A stretch of 64,000 nucleotides of DNA from NCBI GenBank assembly GCA_963728535.1, contig CAVSKK010000001.1:186001-250000 (forward strand), written 5' to 3'. The position numbers were made by a program, and so were the translations under genes. This DNA is from VAXT01 sp963728535 (GTDB lineage Bacteria > Actinomycetota > Thermoleophilia > Gaiellales > Gaiellaceae). The notes beneath the pieces are model-generated. The model saw only the letters and a program-made list of their open reading frames with translations. It was not told the DNA's origin and searched no databases. Positions 20,850 through 29,682 of the stretch are shown here, piece by piece; the stretch's first letter is position 1; every line of letters begins with the position of its first letter.

Positions 20850-22028
20850 TCACGGTCCCGGTGAAGGTGGGGGAGAGCTGCGCCGGAAGCGACGCCGGAG
20901 CCTCGCGGCGGCCGCGCGTGGGATCGGAAGAGGGTCGCCGAGCGCGATGCCGTACTTCGCCTCGCACCTCAGCATCCAGGGGAGCCATCGCATGAGTGGC
21001 ACGTCCTGGCTTCGAGCGGCCCGGAAATCGAACCACAGGTGCACCCAGCGTGCTCCTGGGCGCACCGTGGGGAGGGGGCGCCGCGCTAGACCCACGAGGT
21101 CGCGATAGACGATCTCCGGGAGGTTCACCCCGGCTCTTGCCCCCGGGTGGTGCCAGATGTTGAAGCGGGGATTCACCTCGAGGAGATAGAGGCGCCCGTC
21201 GTCGGGATGGCGCTTGAAATCGAGCTTGGCCACCCCTCGGAAGTCGAGCTTGCTCAGGATCTCGCGCCCCGACTCGACCACGTCGTGCTCGAACGTGATC
21301 TCGAGGGCCGTGCTGTAGCCATACCGGGTCGGGTAGGTGCGGATCTTTCGGCCGGTGAACTCACCGGCGGTCGAACCTTCGGCGTCGATGTACGCGTGAT
21401 AGCTCTCGACGAGGGTCTCTGGCCCCGGAATGAGCTCCTGCATCAGAAGCTCGAGCCCCGCGTCGTTCAGGCGCGGCCAGAGCGCCCTCAGCTCAGATGG
21501 GCTCTCGACTTCGATTGCCTTCCCGTTCGCGAGTGGCTCCCAGGCGTCGTTTTGACGGGTCAGCGGCTTGATGACGAGTGGAAACCGGAGATCGGCGATC
21601 GGAGCGCTGTCGCCGGGGACGAGTTGCACCGACGGCGGAACGGGAAGCGCGTGCCGTTCCACGAGCGCGGCGAAACGTGACTTGTCGACGAGGTCCTCGG
21701 CGAGGCCCGCTTCGGGCAGCACGAACTTGAAAGCCTGCGCCAGGGTCTCGCGCGCCCGAGAGATCGCCAGGAGCTTGAAGTCTCCGTCGTAGTACAGGAC
21801 TGGGGGAGAGGCTTGCTCCGATCCCCAGCGAAGCAAGCGCTCGACGAGGATCTCCGGCTCGCGTGAAGCGTCGACTGAATCGATCCGCGCCTTGGTATGT
21901 CGGGAAAAGCGCGCGAAATCACCCGGCGGCGAGACGACCGCCGAGCGGATGCCGGCGATTCCGAGAGCACGGACGAGGTCGATCGTGCCGACGACACAGG
22001 CAAGTGGTTGCCTCGGGCGATTGGTCAT
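20850..22028 (-). CDS. ATP-grasp protein (carboxylate-amine ligase type)
   Basis: Intact 392-aa protein. The N-terminal pre-ATP-grasp region (LACVVGTIDLVRALGIAGIR) precedes an ATP-grasp core: FPLVIKPLTRQNDAWEPLAN (ATP-binding Lys), LLMQELIPGPETLVESYHAY, then KLDFKRHPDDGRLYLLEVNP and RFNIWHHPGARAGVNLPEIV (metal-binding Glu/Asn in LLEVNPRF). This layout matches the family that ligates carboxylates to amines or otherwise activates acids in secondary and cell-wall metabolism. The C-terminal 60 residues are basic and Pro/Arg-rich. Upstream partner of the metallophosphoesterase. The product is unknown. ATG start at 22028, 110 bp from a divergent gene. Confidence 0.8.
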   Translation of the reverse strand: MTNRPRQPLACVVGTIDLVRALGIAGIRSAVVSPPGDFARFSRHTKARIDSVDASREPEILVERLLRWGSEQASPPVLYYDGDFKLLAISRARETLAQAFKFVLPEAGLAEDLVDKSRFAALVERHALPVPPSVQLVPGDSAPIADLRFPLVIKPLTRQNDAWEPLANGKAIEVESPSELRALWPRLNDAGLELLMQELIPGPETLVESYHAYIDAEGSTAGEFTGRKIRTYPTRYGYSTALEITFEHDVVESGREILSKLDFRGVAKLDFKRHPDDGRLYLLEVNPRFNIWHHPGARAGVNLPEIVYRDLVGLARRPLPTVRPGARWVHLWFDFRAARSQDVPLMRWLPWMLRCEAKYGIALGDPLPIPRAAAARLRRRFRRSSPPPSPGP

Positions 22029-22138
22029 CGCCGGGAGTGTGCACGTTCCAAGGAAGGCCCAAGCTTGTGGGATCCGCTAGCGTGCTCGCGGTTCTTTCCT
22101 TGACGGGCCTGGAGGGCCAAGGGTGGCGTCCCCATACG

Positions 22139-22881
22139 ATGACCAAGCGTAGATCCACTCCGCTCGTTCTCTGCTATCACGCCGTTTCCGACGGCTGGGA
22201 CCACCAACTCTCGGTCGGGCCCGCCGCGTTCGAGCGTCAGCTGCGCACTCTCTCTGGCGGGGCTTCCGCGGGGTCGCCGCCGACGCTACGCTCGGTGGCA
22301 CCCGAGGGCTGCACGTCACGTTCGACGACGCCTTCCGGAGCGTCGGGAACGCGGTGCCGATTCTCGAACGGCTCAGGTGCCAGCCACGGTGTTTGCTTGC
22401 TCGGCTATGCGGAAGAGGGCAGGCCGCTCGCCGTGCCCGAGCTGGCGGCAGAAGCGAGTGCGCACCCAGAGGAGCTCGCGACGATGGGCTGGGACGAGCT
22501 TCGAGGTCTCGTCGAGCACGGCGTCGAGATCGGTTCGCACACCGTCAGCCACCCACACTTGCCCCTGCTCTCCGATGCCGAGATCGAGAACGAGCTCGCC
22601 GACTCCCGGGCACGACTCGAGGACGGGCTCGGTCGTCCGTGCCGCTTCCTCGCCTACCCTTCGGTGAGCACGACGAACGCGTCCGGGCTGCGGCCCAGAG
22701 AGCCGGCTACGTGGCTGCTTTCGCCCTCGCGAGCACGGCCACGGATTCGCGCGACCCGTATGCGCTACCCGCGGGTCGACCTCTACCGCAAGGACACGAC
22801 TTTGTCACGACGCTGAAGACGTCGTTCCAATCCGGCGGCCCGCGTGGGGCGCTCGCGGCGAGTACATCCAGCGCGAGGTAG
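22139..22881 (+). CDS. Polysaccharide deacetylase (NodB domain), frameshifted
   Basis: The ATG at 22139 gives TPLVLCYHAVSDGWDHQLSV, the usual opening of this family. The catalytic TFDDA segment appears in an adjacent frame near 22320, and the zinc motif HTVSHPHLPLLS follows in the first frame (about 22539), with FLAYPS (the RxFxYP-like motif) near 22650. At least three indels scatter the domain over the three frames. No signal peptide is seen. A metal-dependent N- or O-deacetylase of the polysaccharide or its precursor is the best reading. It is divergent from the ATP-grasp operon and convergent with the epimerase operon. Confidence 0.65.
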
Positions 22882-22890
22882 AAAAGTGAA

Positions 22891-23940
22891 CTACGTGCGG
22901 ACGGCTGCTGCTGCGGGGCTCGCTGGCCGCCAAGGTCGCTTCCGCGTGTGCTCGATGACGTCAGCGAGGATCTGCTGGAGGTCGAACGCCGGCTCCCATC
23001 CGATCTTCGACTTGATCTTCTCGATTGACGGGATCCGGTGCAGCATGTCCTCGATGCCCCCGTAGACCTGCTCGTAGGGGACGAATTCGTAGTCGGACTC
23101 GCTCTCGGTCGTGGCGATCACGCGCCTTGCGAGGTCGAGGATCGAGATCCGGTTCGCGGAACCGATGTTGAAGATCTCGCCGGAGACCGACCGGTCGTCC
23201 ATCAGGCCCTTGAGGCCCCGGATCGCGTCCTGCACGTGGCAGAAGCAGCGGGTCTGCGTGCCGTCGCCGTGGATCTGGAGCCGGTCTCCGTCGAGCGCGC
23301 TCGCGACGAACCGCGGGATCACCATTCCGTACTGGCCGGTCTGACGCGGGCCGACGGTGTTGAAGAGCCGCACGATTACGCAATCGAGCTCGCGCTCGTC
23401 GTGGTAGGCGAGTGCGAGGAACTCGTCGACAGCCTTGGAGTCGGCATAGGCCCAGCGCCGAGCCGTTGTCGGCCCGTAGACGCGACGCGCTGATTCGTGC
23501 AGCGGCTTCTCCTCGCGATGATCTCCGTAGACCTCCGACGTGGAGGCGACGAGGACACGCTTTCCGAAGCGCGCGCAGTACTCGAGGACCGTTTCCGTCC
23601 CGCGTATGTTCGTCATGAGAGTGTGGATGGGCTGCTCGACGATCAGCCGGACGCCGACCGCGGCGGCGAGGTGGTAGACGACGTCGCACTTATGCACGAG
23701 CTCGCTGAGCACCGAGGGTGAGAGCACCGACTCGATGACGAGGTGAAAGTTCGGGTTCTCGCGCAGGTGGGCGATGTTCTCGAGCGACCCGGTGGAGACG
23801 TCGTCCAGCGCATAGACCTCCCAGCCCTCGCTGAGCAGAAGCTCAGCGAGGTGCGAGCCGATGAACCCGGCACCTCCGGTGATCAGAGCCTTCTTGCCCC
23901 GCGTTGGCGGGAGTGGGGTGACGGTTCCTTCGGGCACCAT
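22891..23940 (-). CDS. NAD-dependent nucleotide-sugar epimerase/dehydratase
   Basis: Intact 349-aa extended SDR. GGAGFIGSHLAELLL is the NAD motif, DVVYHLAAAVGV follows, then VASTSEVYG (catalytic Ser/Thr region) and WAYADSKAVDEF supplies the YxxxK pair. FNTVGPRQTGQYGMVIPRFV and GDGTQTRCFCHVQDAIRGL are sugar-nucleotide-binding motifs shared with UDP-glucose 4-epimerases and UDP-glucuronate decarboxylases. The start ATG directly abuts the stop of the nucleotidyltransferase gene, as third gene of an operon with the initiating sugar transferase. It makes an activated sugar for the polymer. The exact reaction (epimerisation, decarboxylation or dehydration) cannot be fixed from sequence. Confidence 0.85.
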   Translation of the reverse strand: MVPEGTVTPLPPTRGKKALITGGAGFIGSHLAELLLSEGWEVYALDDVSTGSLENIAHLRENPNFHLVIESVLSPSVLSELVHKCDVVYHLAAAVGVRLIVEQPIHTLMTNIRGTETVLEYCARFGKRVLVASTSEVYGDHREEKPLHESARRVYGPTTARRWAYADSKAVDEFLALAYHDERELDCVIVRLFNTVGPRQTGQYGMVIPRFVASALDGDRLQIHGDGTQTRCFCHVQDAIRGLKGLMDDRSVSGEIFNIGSANRISILDLARRVIATTESESDYEFVPYEQVYGGIEDMLHRIPSIEKIKSKIGWEPAFDLQQILADVIEHTRKRPWRPASPAAAAVRT

Positions 23941-24807
23941 TTAGCGTCCTTTCGATTTGCGTTTTCTGGGGGCGCTGCCGTTCTGCTGTGCAGAGGTGTG
24001 CCCGTTGTTGCCGTTGCCGTTTCCGTTAGCGTGTCCGTTCTGGCTCCAGGCGTCGACTGCGCGCTCGTAGTCCTCGTGGCGGCCGATGTCGAACCACAGG
24101 TCGGTGCTGCGATACGCGCCGATCTGCACGTCCTCTTCGAGGAGAGCGCCAACGAGATCGGGAAAGTCGAAGTGGGTGCCCTCGGGAATGTGTGCCAGCA
24201 CTTCCGGCTCCATCACGTAGATACCCATGCTCACCGCCGAGACGATCTCCGGCTTTTCCTCGAATGCGCTGACCCGATGTCCGGGGTCCATCGTGAGGAT
24301 CCCGTAGTCGATCTTGATCGAGCGGTCGTGGGTCGCGATCGTGAGCGCATTGCCCTGCTTGCGGTGATAGCGAACGATGTCGGCGAAATCGAGCGTCGTC
24401 AGGACGTCGCCGTTCATGACGATGAACGTGCCGTCGAGATCGTCCATGAGCTTCAGCGGTGCGGCCGTGCCGAGCGCATCCTTTTCGGCTACGTAGGTGA
24501 TCTCAGCGTCGCCGGCCGGGCGGCTGTCGAAGACCGCCCGAATCAGATGCGAGAGGTAGCCGACGCTGAAGCGGATGTCGACGACCCCCGCTTCTTCGAG
24601 CTGGCCGACGACGATCTCGAGGATCGACTGCTCGCCCACCGGCATCAGCGGCTTGGGCAGGATCGTGGTGTACGGGGCCAGACGGGTGCCGCGTCCCCCG
24701 GCCAGCACGACCGCTTTCACGGCTCCCAGGCTGTCGGCGCCGTTTGAACGGGCCTGAGGCGTTCGGCGGCCGGACCTGTCGGCGTGGAGTTCGAAAGTGT
24801 CCGACAT
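23941..24807 (-). CDS. Sugar-1-phosphate nucleotidyltransferase
   Basis: Intact 288-aa NTP_transferase domain protein. AVVLAGGRGTRLAPYTTILP plus KPLMPVGEQSILE is the nucleotide-binding signature (residues 32-65). FIVMNGDVLTTLDF carries the metal-binding Asp, and FEEKPEIVSAVSMGIYVMEP is the sugar-binding region. Residues 1-28 are a family-atypical extension; the last 35 residues are low-complexity Asn/Gly-rich (GHANGNGNGNNGHTS) then basic. It makes an NDP-sugar in the cytoplasm. It starts 6 nt after the probable stop of the sugar transferase and its own stop abuts the epimerase start. Specificity (glucose, mannose or other) is open. Confidence 0.85.
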   Translation of the reverse strand: MSDTFELHADRSGRRTPQARSNGADSLGAVKAVVLAGGRGTRLAPYTTILPKPLMPVGEQSILEIVVGQLEEAGVVDIRFSVGYLSHLIRAVFDSRPAGDAEITYVAEKDALGTAAPLKLMDDLDGTFIVMNGDVLTTLDFADIVRYHRKQGNALTIATHDRSIKIDYGILTMDPGHRVSAFEEKPEIVSAVSMGIYVMEPEVLAHIPEGTHFDFPDLVGALLEEDVQIGAYRSTDLWFDIGRHEDYERAVDAWSQNGHANGNGNGNNGHTSAQQNGSAPRKRKSKGR

Positions 24808-24813
24808 CGTCGC

Positions 24814-25585
24814 TTAAGCTCGCTCGGCCGATTTCCATTTCCTGGGGCGCGGTCCGCGCGGCACGGACGCTCAACGCGCCGGTTTGCCGATGGACTGCGA
24901 CCTCGCGTCCGAACAGGACAGCCAGCGCGGTCCAGCTCAGGATCCGCAGGTCCATCCCGATCGAACGCTGCGAGGCGTACATCTGGTCGATGCTGATTTT
25001 CTGGGGCAGGATGTGGTTCACGTAATGCCCGAGCCGGTCGCGGGGATCGAGGACGGTGCTCTCGCGTGCGAAGGCGAGCTGGCAGAGGCCGGTGACGCCG
25101 GGCTTGACGCCATGGATGACGGCGAACTCGGCAGGATGAAGCTCGATGAAGCTGGGGTCCTCTGGTCGAGGGCCGACGAGGCTCATCTGCCCTCTGAGGA
25201 CATTCCAGAGCTGCGGGAGCTCGTCGAGCTTCGTCCTCGCGAGGAACGGCCCGAGCCGCGTGAAGCGCTCGTCGTCCGATGAAGCGAGCGCAGGGCCACG
25301 GGCTCCGTCGTGCATCTTGCGAAACTTCAGCATTCCGAACTCGAGGCCGCCCTGTCCGATGCGCGGGCAGCGGTAGAAGCCCGGGCCAGAGCTGTCGAGC
25401 TTGATCATGGCCGCGACGATGAGAATCACCGGCGCGAGCACGATCAGGAGCGTGGTCGCCAGGATGATGTCAAGCGTGCGCTTGAGCGCGCCGTCGAGTA
25501 CGACACCGGCCCGCCCTGGGCGTTCGCCGATCTCGCGCTCCATATTTTCCCAACCAACGAGGCTGCCGCTGGAATCGTGCCGCAT
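24814..25585 (-). CDS. Undecaprenyl-phosphate sugar-1-phosphate transferase (initiating), frameshift near the end
   Basis: Bacterial sugar transferase (polyisoprenyl-phosphate hexose-1-phosphate transferase) that starts repeat-unit synthesis on the membrane lipid. The ATG at 25585 has a GAGAGG ribosome site 8 nt upstream. LKRTLDIILATTLLIVLAPV is the membrane re-entrant helix; LEFGMLKFRKMHDGA, RTKLDELPQLWNVLRGQMSL and VGPRPEDPSFIELHP are the family core with the DELPQ and GPRP motifs. In the frame as given it would overrun the next gene by 300 nt with non-protein sequence. The neighbouring frame has PRKWKSAERA and a TAA at 24814-24816, 6 nt before the next start, so an indel near 24850 is likely. 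First gene of the three-gene operon. Confidence 0.8.
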
Positions 25586-25711
25586 CCGATTCACCTCTCC
25601 CGCCCTACAGGAAGCTTCGCTTGTACGCTTCCAACTACATAGCTTCCTCTGTTTTATGGCATTTTCTTGGCGTTACGTCAAGAGGAATCTCGTAAAAGGG
25701 AAGTAAACCTT

Positions 25712-26890
25712 ATGAAAGCTCCGCAACGCCCATCGACTGGTCCCTGGGCCGTACCCCTCGCCGACGTCCTCGTCGACGACGAGCTTCGCGCGGCCGTTGA
25801 CGAGGTGATCAGCTCGGGCTGGTGGAGCATGGGACCAAAGGTGCTCGAGTTCGAGGGCGCCTTTGCCGAGTTCTGCGAGGTGCGGCATGCCTTCGCTGTC
25901 GCCAACGGGACCGCCGCGCTGCATCTGGCCCTCCTCGCCGCGGGGTGCGCCCCGGGGGACGAGGTGGTGCTGCCCTCGCTCAACTTCGTCGCCGCCGCAA
26001 ACGCGATCGCGCATACCGGAGCGGCGCCGGTCTTCTGCGACGTTCTCGGGCCGGACGACCTGAATCTCGACCCGGCCGATCTCGAGGCTGCGGTCGGGCC
26101 GCGCACGAAGGCCGTTGTCGTCCTGCACTACGGCGGCTTCCCCTGCGACATGGGAGCGGTTCACGAGATCGCCGAACGGCGCGGCCTGACGGTGATCGAG
26201 GACGCGGCGCACGCGCCGGGCGGGATCTGGCAGGGGAAGAAGTGCGGCGGGCTGGGCCTCGCCGGCTGTTTCAGCTTCTTCTCGAACAAGAACCTGCCGA
26301 TCGGCGAGGGCGGAATGATCACCACCGACGACGAGGAGCTCGCCGACAGCATCCGACTCCTGCGCTCTCACGGGATGACGACCCTGACCTGGGAGCGGCA
26401 TCGTGGCCACGCTTCGAGCTACGACGTCGTGGCCCAGGGCTTCAACTATCGGCTCGACGAGTTGAGGGCCGCGATGGGCCTCGTCCAGATGAGCCGTCTG
26501 CCGGCCGAAAATGCGGCCCGCTCGAAGATCGCCGCTCATTACCGCGAGGCGTTGGACGGCGTCGAGGGCATCACCATGCCGTTTCGGGAGGTCGCCGACG
26601 GAACCACCGCCGCGCATCATCTGGCCGTGGTCGTGCTACCGGAGGGCACCAGGGACGCCGTCCGTGCGACCCTGGTCGAGCAGCGCATCCAGACGAGCGT
26701 TCACTACCCGCCGATCCACCTCTTCTCGCAGTACAAGGAGATCGGCTCCGAGCGGCCGTTGCCCCGCACGGAAGCCGTCGCCGAGAGGATCCTCACCTTG
26801 CCGCTCTACGCGCACATGAGTGACGAGCAGGTCGAGCTCGTCACCCGGAGCGTGCTCGAGGCGCTCGCCGCGGAGCGCGAGCCCGTCTAG
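25712..26890 (+). CDS. DegT/DnrJ/EryC1/StrS-family aminotransferase
   Basis: Intact 392-aa PLP enzyme. ATG 25712 follows an A/G-rich AAAAGGGAAG ribosome site. AVANGTAALHLALLAAGCAP (PLP phosphate binding), VVLHYGGFPCDMGAV, TVIEDAAHAPGG (Asp and Ala stacking region) and SFFSNKNLPIGEGGM with Lys193 as Schiff-base lysine are all in place; HYPPIHLFSQYK is the usual C-terminal substrate motif. It transfers an amino group to a keto-sugar nucleotide, or acts in modification of one. It is divergent from the sugar transferase operon over 126 bp and is the last clear gene of the polysaccharide locus. Confidence 0.9.
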   Translation: MKAPQRPSTGPWAVPLADVLVDDELRAAVDEVISSGWWSMGPKVLEFEGAFAEFCEVRHAFAVANGTAALHLALLAAGCAPGDEVVLPSLNFVAAANAIAHTGAAPVFCDVLGPDDLNLDPADLEAAVGPRTKAVVVLHYGGFPCDMGAVHEIAERRGLTVIEDAAHAPGGIWQGKKCGGLGLAGCFSFFSNKNLPIGEGGMITTDDEELADSIRLLRSHGMTTLTWERHRGHASSYDVVAQGFNYRLDELRAAMGLVQMSRLPAENAARSKIAAHYREALDGVEGITMPFREVADGTTAAHHLAVVVLPEGTRDAVRATLVEQRIQTSVHYPPIHLFSQYKEIGSERPLPRTEAVAERILTLPLYAHMSDEQVELVTRSVLEALAAEREPV

Positions 26891-27065
26891 GGAAGAAAAC
26901 GGCGTCGTGCTGCGTCTTGCGCCGTAGAGGATCGGGCGATCCCTGCGGCGAAGGACCGCCCGGTCCTCACTTTTCGTAAGAGGGTAGGCGAGTCCTTGCT
27001 GCAAGAGCCGCCTTGGGCAGCCAAGACGCGGGCCAAAAATCCGCGGAACTCGCCGCAGTCTGGCG

Positions 27066-27071
27066 TACTAT
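27066..27071 (+). promoter_or_regulatory. Probable -10 box of a leaderless transcript
   Basis: TACTAT lies 7 nt before the GTG at 27079, which has no Shine-Dalgarno sequence. That is the spacing of a leaderless actinobacterial mRNA starting at its own start codon. No clear -35 seen. Confidence 0.4.
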
Positions 27072-27078
27072 TCGAGTC

Positions 27079-28065
27079 GTGAAGCGAGCCGCCACCTCGT
27101 TCGTCCGCATGGCGCTCTGGAAGCGCGCTTTGCTCGCGCTCGTGCTCGTCCTGTCCGCCGCAGTCGCGCTCGCTCCGTCGGCCGGGCCGAAGCGCACGAT
27201 TCCCAGCGGCGTGAGGGTCGCCGGGGTCAACATGGGCGGCCTCGACGCCGGGCAGGCGCGGCAGCAGATCGTCTCCCGGTTCTCCGTTCCGTTGCGCTTT
27301 CACTTGCACGGTCAGCGTTGGAGTGTTCCGACCGCCCGCCTCGGCCTCGCAGTCTCTGCGACGGACGCCGTCTCGGAGGCTTTCCGGGCTCAAAGCGGCG
27401 ACAACATCGAGGTGCGGGTCGAGGCCGACCGGGCCCAGATCCGGAACTACGTCCAGGCGCTCGACGAGCGCTTCAGCCGGCCGGCGAAGAATGCCGAGCT
27501 CCTCGGCCTCCGCAAAGGCCGCCCGGAGATCAGCCGCTCCAGGTGGGGCCGCGCTGTCCGGCGCGGGACGATGACGGCTGCGATCGCGCGCACGATCAGA
27601 AAGCGCAACCGGGTGCGCCTGCCGCTCGTGATGAAGCCGATCAAGCCGGCGGTCTCGCGCGCGAAGTTCGGGCCGATCGTCGTCATCCATCGCGGCGCGA
27701 ATCGCCTCGACCTCTTCAACGGAACCCGCCGAGTGCGCACCTTCCGCGTCGCAACCGGACAGGCGCAGTACCCGACGCCCACCGGTCTCTGGCACATCGT
27801 CGACATGCAGCAGAATCCCTGGTGGCGCCCGCCCGACTCCGACTGGGCCAGGGGGCTGAAGCCGATCCCGCCGGGGCCGGGTAATCCGCTCGGCACGCGC
27901 TGGATGGGCCTGGATTCGCCCGGCGTCGGCATCCACGGCACGCCTGACGCCGCCTCGATCGGCTACTCGGCCTCGCACGGCTGCATCCGCATGCTCATCT
28001 CCGAGGCGACCTGGCTCTTCGACCACGTCCGGATCGGGACGTCGGTCCTGATCGTTCCCGCATAG
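27079..28065 (+). CDS. Secreted L,D-transpeptidase (YkuD)
   Basis: Start taken at GTG 27079 (ATG 27109 also possible). A basic n-region and ALLALVLVLSAAVALAPSA form a signal anchor. Residues of about 45-190 form a peptidoglycan-binding-like domain (SGVRVAGVNMGGLDAGQARQ). The C-terminal catalytic domain includes IVVIHRGANRLDLFNG, TGQAQYPTPTGLWHI and GTRWMGLDSPGVGIHGTPDA, and ends with the active site SASHGCIRM with His300 and Cys302. It cross-links peptidoglycan outside the membrane by 3-3 bonds, or anchors a protein. Length and layout match actinobacterial L,D-transpeptidases. It sits upstream of an NfeD-like gene. Confidence 0.9.
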   Translation: MKRAATSFVRMALWKRALLALVLVLSAAVALAPSAGPKRTIPSGVRVAGVNMGGLDAGQARQQIVSRFSVPLRFHLHGQRWSVPTARLGLAVSATDAVSEAFRAQSGDNIEVRVEADRAQIRNYVQALDERFSRPAKNAELLGLRKGRPEISRSRWGRAVRRGTMTAAIARTIRKRNRVRLPLVMKPIKPAVSRAKFGPIVVIHRGANRLDLFNGTRRVRTFRVATGQAQYPTPTGLWHIVDMQQNPWWRPPDSDWARGLKPIPPGPGNPLGTRWMGLDSPGVGIHGTPDAASIGYSASHGCIRMLISEATWLFDHVRIGTSVLIVPA

Positions 28066-28082
28066 CCCTCGTCGTCGCCATC

Positions 28083-28382
28083 TTGGTGGCGGTCTTCTGG
28101 CTGCCGACGGGCTGGGGAGTAGCTCTGATCCTGGCGGGGCTCGCGTTCGAGCTCGGCGAAGCCGCATTCTGGGTGAGGCTTTCGCGCAGGCTGCGTCCCA
28201 CCACCGGGGCGGAGGCGCTGGTCGACGCGGAAGGGGTCGCGGCGAGCGACTGCCGGCCCGAAGGAACGGTTCGCGTCATGGGCGAGCTCTGGGGCGCAGT
28301 CTGTGCGGCCGGTGTCTCCGCAGGCGAGCCGATCGTGGTCGAGAGCGTTTCGGGACTGACGCTTCGAGTCCGCCCTAAATAG
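28083..28382 (+). CDS. Small NfeD-like membrane protein
   Basis: 99-aa protein with TTG (28083) or GTG (28086) start, 17 nt after the transpeptidase stop. The N-terminal hydrophobic hairpin (VFWLPTGWGVALILAGLAFE) is followed by a short OB-fold-like domain: GAEALVDAEGVAASDCRPEG, TVRVMGELWGAVCAAGVSAG, EPIVVESVSGLTLRV. The GxVrvxGExWxA and xVxGLxLxV pattern is that of NfeD C-terminal domains. NfeD proteins usually partner membrane proteases or stomatins; neither is nearby, so this may be a stand-alone member. Role unknown. Confidence 0.7.
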   Translation: MVAVFWLPTGWGVALILAGLAFELGEAAFWVRLSRRLRPTTGAEALVDAEGVAASDCRPEGTVRVMGELWGAVCAAGVSAGEPIVVESVSGLTLRVRPK

Positions 28383-28392
28383 ACTCAGATTC

Positions 28393-29682
28393 GTGACCAG
28401 GATCGACGAGGTCTCGGTCGAGGAGCAGCCTCTCGAGTGGGATACGCCGCTCTTCCGCACCGCCGTTGCGCAATTCGAGGAGGCGCTGACGCACGCCGAC
28501 GTGGACCCCGGCGCGGCCGAGCGTCTCCGCCATCCCGAGCGCGCAGTCATGGTCAGCATCCCCGTCCACCTGGACGACGGGCGCTGGGTCGTCTTCCCCG
28601 GCTACCGAGTTCTGCACTCGAGCGTGCTCGGGCCGACGAAGGGCGGCATGCGCTACGACCCGCACGTCACACTCGGAGAGTGCGCCGCGCTGGCGATGTG
28701 GATGACCTGGAAGTGCGCGCTGCTGCGCCTACCGTACGGCGGCGCGAAGGGCGGGGTTCGCTGCACCCCGAGGGAGATGTCTCTCGACGAGGTGCAGCGC
28801 CTGACGCGGCGCTTCACGATCGAGCTACTGCCGGTGATCGGCCCTGAGAGGGACATTCCGGCGCCGGACATGGCGACGAACGAGCAGACGATGGCCTGGA
28901 TGATGGACACGTACTCGATGCAGGTCGGCTACGCGGTGCCCGAGGTCGTGACCGGGAAGCCGATCTCGATCGGTGGCTCGGTCTTCCGCAACGAAGCGAC
29001 CGGCGCCGGCGTCGTGATGGTGATCGAGCGCGCCTGCCAGAGGCTGGACTGGGATCTGAGCAAGCAAGGCTGCGTCGTCCAGGGCTTCGGCAACGTGGGC
29101 GGAATCGCCGCCCGCGAGCTCGCTGCGAATGGTGCCAAGGTGCTCGCGGTCTCGGACATCTTCGGCGGCGTCTACCGGCCGGAAGGACTCGATCTCGGCG
29201 CGGTCCGTGCGTGGGTGGACGCGCACGGCTCGCTGGCCGACTACCCCGACGCGAGACATGTCTCGAACTCGGAGCTGCTCGAGCTCCCCTGCGACATCCT
29301 CGTGCTCGCCGCGCTGGAGGAGCAGTTGACAGTGGAGAACGCGCCGCGCGTCGAATGCAAGATGGTGGCGGAGGGTGCGAACGGGCCGACGACCTTGGAG
29401 GCGGACGAGATCCTCGCCCAGCGCGGGATCGTCGTTCTGCCGGACATCCTCACGAATGCGGGCGGCGTCACCGTTTCCTACTTCGAATGGGTCCAGGATC
29501 TCGGCCGGCTCTTCTGGAACCGGGATGAGATCCGCGCAAGGCTGGAGGACAAGCTGAATGACGCGTTCGACCGGGTCTGGGATCTGGCCGAGCAGCAGCA
29601 GCTCTCGCTGCGGAGCGCCGCCCTCGTCGTCGCGATCCGCGAGGTCGCAGGCGCGCTCGAGACCAGGGGCATCTACCCATGA
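28393..29682 (+). CDS. Glu/Leu/Phe/Val dehydrogenase (glutamate dehydrogenase type)
   Basis: Intact 429-aa enzyme with GTG start. VLGPTKGGMRYDPHVTLGE, WMTWKCALLRLPYGGAKGGV (catalytic Lys in PYGGAKGG, about residue 119) and DIPAPDMATNEQTMAWMMDT (substrate Asp) form the amino-acid domain. VVQGFGNVGGIAARELAANG is the Rossmann NAD(P) motif, and EGANGPTTLEADEILAQRGI with LPDILTNAGGVTVSYFEWVQ closes the cleft. It interconverts glutamate and 2-oxoglutarate plus ammonia, cytoplasmic hexamer. It overlaps the CBS gene by ATGA, so the two are translationally coupled. Confidence 0.92.
   Translation: MTRIDEVSVEEQPLEWDTPLFRTAVAQFEEALTHADVDPGAAERLRHPERAVMVSIPVHLDDGRWVVFPGYRVLHSSVLGPTKGGMRYDPHVTLGECAALAMWMTWKCALLRLPYGGAKGGVRCTPREMSLDEVQRLTRRFTIELLPVIGPERDIPAPDMATNEQTMAWMMDTYSMQVGYAVPEVVTGKPISIGGSVFRNEATGAGVVMVIERACQRLDWDLSKQGCVVQGFGNVGGIAARELAANGAKVLAVSDIFGGVYRPEGLDLGAVRAWVDAHGSLADYPDARHVSNSELLELPCDILVLAALEEQLTVENAPRVECKMVAEGANGPTTLEADEILAQRGIVVLPDILTNAGGVTVSYFEWVQDLGRLFWNRDEIRARLEDKLNDAFDRVWDLAEQQQLSLRSAALVVAIREVAGALETRGIYP

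Noticed and set aside
24503..24813. C-terminal extension of the sugar transferase into the nucleotidyltransferase gene
   Set aside because: Overlapping 300 nt reads as non-protein; the neighbouring frame gives a stop 6 nt before the next gene.
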